Shown here piece by piece: positions 7,158-8,839 of a DNA stretch of 8,839 nucleotides. Positions within the stretch are counted from its first letter, which is position 1. The number at the start of each line of letters is the position of its first letter. The stretch spans positions 1 to 8,839 of the forward strand of contig JALOMF010000144.1 of the NCBI GenBank assembly GCA_025455635.1. Direction: 5' to 3'. Source of the DNA: Saprospiraceae bacterium. Its GTDB lineage: Bacteria; Bacteroidota; Bacteroidia; Chitinophagales; Saprospiraceae. The notes beneath the pieces are model-generated. The model ran no database searches, was not told where the DNA came from, and saw only the letters and a program-made list of their open reading frames with translations. A program made the translations under genes and the position numbers.

Positions 7158-8111
7158 TTAGTCGTTAGCATCAAGTGCTAGGTTTAAAAACATAAAGGTT
7201 TCTTTCCAAGTTTCTTGTCTAGCTTTATAATTTGCTTCGGGTGTCCCCCCCCCTGCGGCTAAATTATCCATCGCTTTTTTATCATTTGGATTGGGTAATA
7301 CCCCAAAAATTCCATGACCTGCGTCTGGGTAGTGTAAGTGTTTGACTTCAAAAGCAAAATTCATAGATTTTAATCTCATTTCAATTTCATTTGCCATGAA
7401 GGAAGACGGCCAAACATCATCCTTTCCACCCGAAGTGAGCAGAATGGGGCCGGATATGTTTTCTACCTTGATAGTGGCTGAAGGAACTTTGTCGGCATGT
7501 TTTTCCAAACCAGCTTCATAGAATTCAGCGATTCTTTTCGTAAACCAGCCAGACTTGGGTTTTGCGTACGGAACAAAGGGCAAGGGCGCCCCTTGATAAG
7601 TCCAAGAGCTGTTGTTCAATCCTTTCCATTTTCCTAACCCGTACCAAACTAAATGGCTCGGCAAGTGAGCTACCACTGCTTTTACAGCTTTATTTTTGGA
7701 AGCTACCAGCAAGGCTAACTCGGCACCTTTTGAGATGCCAAGCAAGGCAATCTTGGTACTATCCGCATATGGGCTTTTTTTTATGAAATCAATGGCATCA
7801 AAAACTTTTTCAATTCGGATTTCATCGAGAGGCTGTTTTAATGTTTCCTTTGAATATTTAAAGTATCCAAATCGCATTACTATAAAACCTTCTTTTGCCA
7901 TCAAATTGGCTTCTTCCTCAACAAACGAAAGACCTCCCTCAGCTCCGCCAAGTGTAATAAGAACGGGCAATTGCTTTTGGTTGGATATTGGGTAGTGAAT
8001 AATTGCCCCCCAATCTTTTTGGATAATCTTTTCAGTCCTTATTGAGTCAGCCGCTTTTGCCAATTGGTTGCTGAAAAGCACAAGTGTCAACAAAAGGATT
8101 CTGCAAAACAT
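7158..8111 (-). CDS. Exported alpha/beta hydrolase, BAAT C-terminal (acyl-CoA thioesterase-like) family
   Basis: A 317-residue protein. Residues 1-20 are a signal peptide (Arg4, Leu/Val/Phe core, AKA before Ala21). The body is an alpha/beta hydrolase: LITLGGAEGG (51-60) supplies the oxyanion-side loop. GISKG (125-129) is the nucleophile elbow with Ser127. SGGKDDVWPS (227-236) gives the acid (Asp231 or Asp232), and DAGHG (263-267) gives the catalytic His266. GISKGAELALL, the SSWTYQGAPLPFVPY stretch (168-182) and the GGTPEANYKAR end are characteristic of the BAAT_C family of acyl-CoA thioesterases and bile acid-CoA:amino acid N-acyltransferases. The N-terminal Ig-like domain of the eukaryotic enzymes is absent. 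The signal peptide suggests a periplasmic hydrolase, possibly an esterase, rather than a cytoplasmic CoA-thioester enzyme. The substrate is unknown. The ATG at 8111 is preceded by an A-rich stretch, not a Shine-Dalgarno site. A G9 run affects codons 287-289. Confidence 0.87.
   Translation of the reverse strand: MFCRILLLTLVLFSNQLAKAADSIRTEKIIQKDWGAIIHYPISNQKQLPVLITLGGAEGGLSFVEEEANLMAKEGFIVMRFGYFKYSKETLKQPLDEIRIEKVFDAIDFIKKSPYADSTKIALLGISKGAELALLVASKNKAVKAVVAHLPSHLVWYGLGKWKGLNNSSWTYQGAPLPFVPYAKPKSGWFTKRIAEFYEAGLEKHADKVPSATIKVENISGPILLTSGGKDDVWPSSFMANEIEMRLKSMNFAFEVKHLHYPDAGHGIFGVLPNPNDKKAMDNLAAGGGTPEANYKARQETWKETFMFLNLALDAND
7245..7253 (-). repeat. Homopolymer of nine G (coding strand) inside the hydrolase gene
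   Basis: The plus strand shows nine consecutive C. On the coding strand they form three GGG codons for Gly287-289, just before TPEAN. The glycine pair followed by Thr-Pro-Glu is usual for the family. The uninterrupted GGG codon choice makes this a potential slippage site, which would change the last about 30 residues of the protein. Confidence 0.9.
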
Positions 8112-8154
8112 AGAATGACTTTTTTCGGATTATTCTAATTCTCGAATTTACCTT

Positions 8155-8189
8155 CAAAGTGAGTCAAGACAATCGTGTTTCCCGTCAAA
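8155..8189 (-). promoter_or_regulatory. Weak candidate promoter for the hydrolase gene
   Basis: On the minus strand TCACTTTG (8162-8155) matches the Bacteroidota -7 element TAnnTTTG except at its second base. TTTG (8189-8186) lies 23 bases upstream, at the long end of usual spacing to a -33 element. It sits 44 bases before the ATG at 8111. Near-matches of this kind are common in AT-rich DNA. Confidence 0.25.
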
Positions 8190-8505
8190 TAGAACTTGTG
8201 GACGCTGTTTGAGCGGGCAGGCAGGCCCTATTAGCAGTGCATTTGGCAAACTTGAATCGAAGTACATGGTGTTTTTATCGGTTTTTGAAAAAAAGAGAAT
8301 CGAAGGCATCTGAATTGGGAAAAAACCAGTCAATTTCCAAATCCTTCCACCTTCTGATTCCCTTTCGTCGGTGATTGGGCACTAATCTCAATGCAGAATA
8401 ATTGCTAACTCATTTTCACACTTTTTCGCTAGTCTGAAAAGTGCTTGATTGTCTGACGGTACAAAGATGCAGGGGATGCTCCCCGAATGCGACTAAAAAC
8501 CGATT

Positions 8506-8529
8506 AAAAAAAAATTAAAGTGAACTTTA
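8506..8529 (-). terminator. Probable terminator of the histidine kinase gene
   Basis: On the minus strand TAAAG (8529-8525) and CTTTA (8520-8516) form a stem with a 4-base loop. After one base, nine T follow (8514-8506). The stem begins one base beyond the stop codon (TAG, 8533-8531). The stem is AT-rich and weak, but the T-tract is strong. Confidence 0.5.
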
Positions 8530-8530
8530 G

Positions 8531-8839
8531 CTATGCTTTTGAAGGGAGTGGCAATGAAACTACAAAACGACTCCCCTCTCCTACCGTAGAATATACGGAA
8601 ATGCTGCCCCCGTGCAGCGCCACTATTTTCTTGCAGAGCGAAAGCCCGATGCCGTGGCCCTTTGCCAACAGTTTTGCATTTTCGGCCCGGTAAAACGGGT
8701 CGAATATCCGCTCTAAATCTTCGGGGAGAATGCCCGGCCCCCTGTCACTGAATGCAACCTCAATGCTTCCAACACCTGCCACGAAGGAAATAGTGGCAGT
8801 TTTATCGTTGGAGAACTTGCAAGCATTGTCCATCAAATT
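8531..8839 (-). CDS. Sensor histidine kinase, C-terminal ATPase domain (partial, 5' end outside window)
   Basis: Only the last 102 residues are present. The frame continues through the window edge, and the internal TTG/ATG codons near the edge are not the true start. Counting from the first residue visible: N box NLMDNACKFS at 1-10, G1 box DRGPGI at 32-37, F box FDPFYR at 46-51, G2 box GHGIGL at 61-66. The strand GGSISVYSTVGEGSRF (77-92) then ends the domain. This is the ATP-binding half of a two-component sensor kinase (HATPase_c), which in the family autophosphorylates a histidine and passes the phosphate to a response regulator. The sensor and His-containing DHp domains and any partner regulator lie to the right of the window. 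There is no receiver domain after the ATPase domain. The ligand is unknown. Confidence 0.93.
   Translation of the reverse strand, partial: NLMDNACKFSNDKTATISFVAGVGSIEVAFSDRGPGILPEDLERIFDPFYRAENAKLLAKGHGIGLSLCKKIVALHGGSISVYSTVGEGSRFVVSLPLPSKA

Larger units (their letters stand above)
8112..8530. other. 419-base intergenic gap between hydrolase and histidine kinase
   Basis: No gene can be supported. A 37-codon minus-strand frame at 8154-8267 has no recognisable features. Besides the kinase terminator at 8506-8529, there are small inverted repeats: GGGC/GCCC at 8215-8228, CACTTTT/AAAAGTG at 8419-8443 and GGGG/CCCC at 8472-8484. The gap probably contains the hydrolase promoter. Confidence 0.5.

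Noticed and set aside
7134..7170. Possible integron attC-like half sites (GTACAAC and GTTAGCA) around the hydrolase 3' end
   Set aside because: Neither matches RYYYAAC/GTTRRRY fully, the spacing is too short for a typical attC, one half lies inside the coding region, and no matching site exists on the other side of the gene.
8154..8267. 37-codon minus-strand open frame upstream of the hydrolase
   Set aside because: It is short, lacks a recognisable motif and overlaps the likely promoter region of the hydrolase.
8419..8443. CACTTTT/AAAAGTG inverted repeat as a terminator
   Set aside because: No T-tract follows on either strand, and the kinase already has a better-placed terminator at 8506-8529.

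Overview
The window looks like a chromosomal segment of a free-living Bacteroidota. Two convergent genes encode proteins that end in a type IX secretion system (T9SS) type A sorting domain. One is a giant surface protein built from SprB, HYR and PKD/Ig-like modules. Start codons lack Shine-Dalgarno motifs. The long SprB/HYR protein and its fairly GC-rich codon use would fit the Saprospiria (Lewinella/Haliscomenobacter type), but that placement is inference.

Layout. Positions 37-78 hold a perfect 13-bp inverted repeat directly in front of a plus-strand gene (94-1713) for a secreted beta-propeller-like T9SS cargo protein. A convergent intergenic stretch (1714-1895) carries one hairpin terminator for each side. 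The minus-strand gene 1896-6719 (1607 residues) dominates the window. It has a signal peptide, two SprB repeats, five cysteine-framed PKD/Ig-like modules, four more SprB repeats, two copies of a four-module cassette (HYR-like, HYR, SprB, SprB) offset by exactly 311 residues over most of their length, and a T9SS sorting domain. A 438-base gap without a convincing gene follows. Next is a minus-strand exported alpha/beta hydrolase of the BAAT C-terminal family (7158-8111), with a run of nine G in its coding strand. After a 419-base gap comes the 3' end of a minus-strand sensor histidine kinase (8531-8839), cut by the window edge just inside its N box.

How the genes relate. The two T9SS cargo proteins would both cross the outer membrane by the same route, but their convergent arrangement with separate terminators argues against a shared operon. 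The hydrolase and the kinase are separated by large gaps and look independently transcribed. I see no CRISPR array, transposase, tRNA, rRNA or recognisable defence system. The most unusual material is the internal architecture of the large adhesin, the G9 tract and export signal of the hydrolase, and the inverted repeat at 37-78. I do not see evidence for an undescribed multi-gene system.
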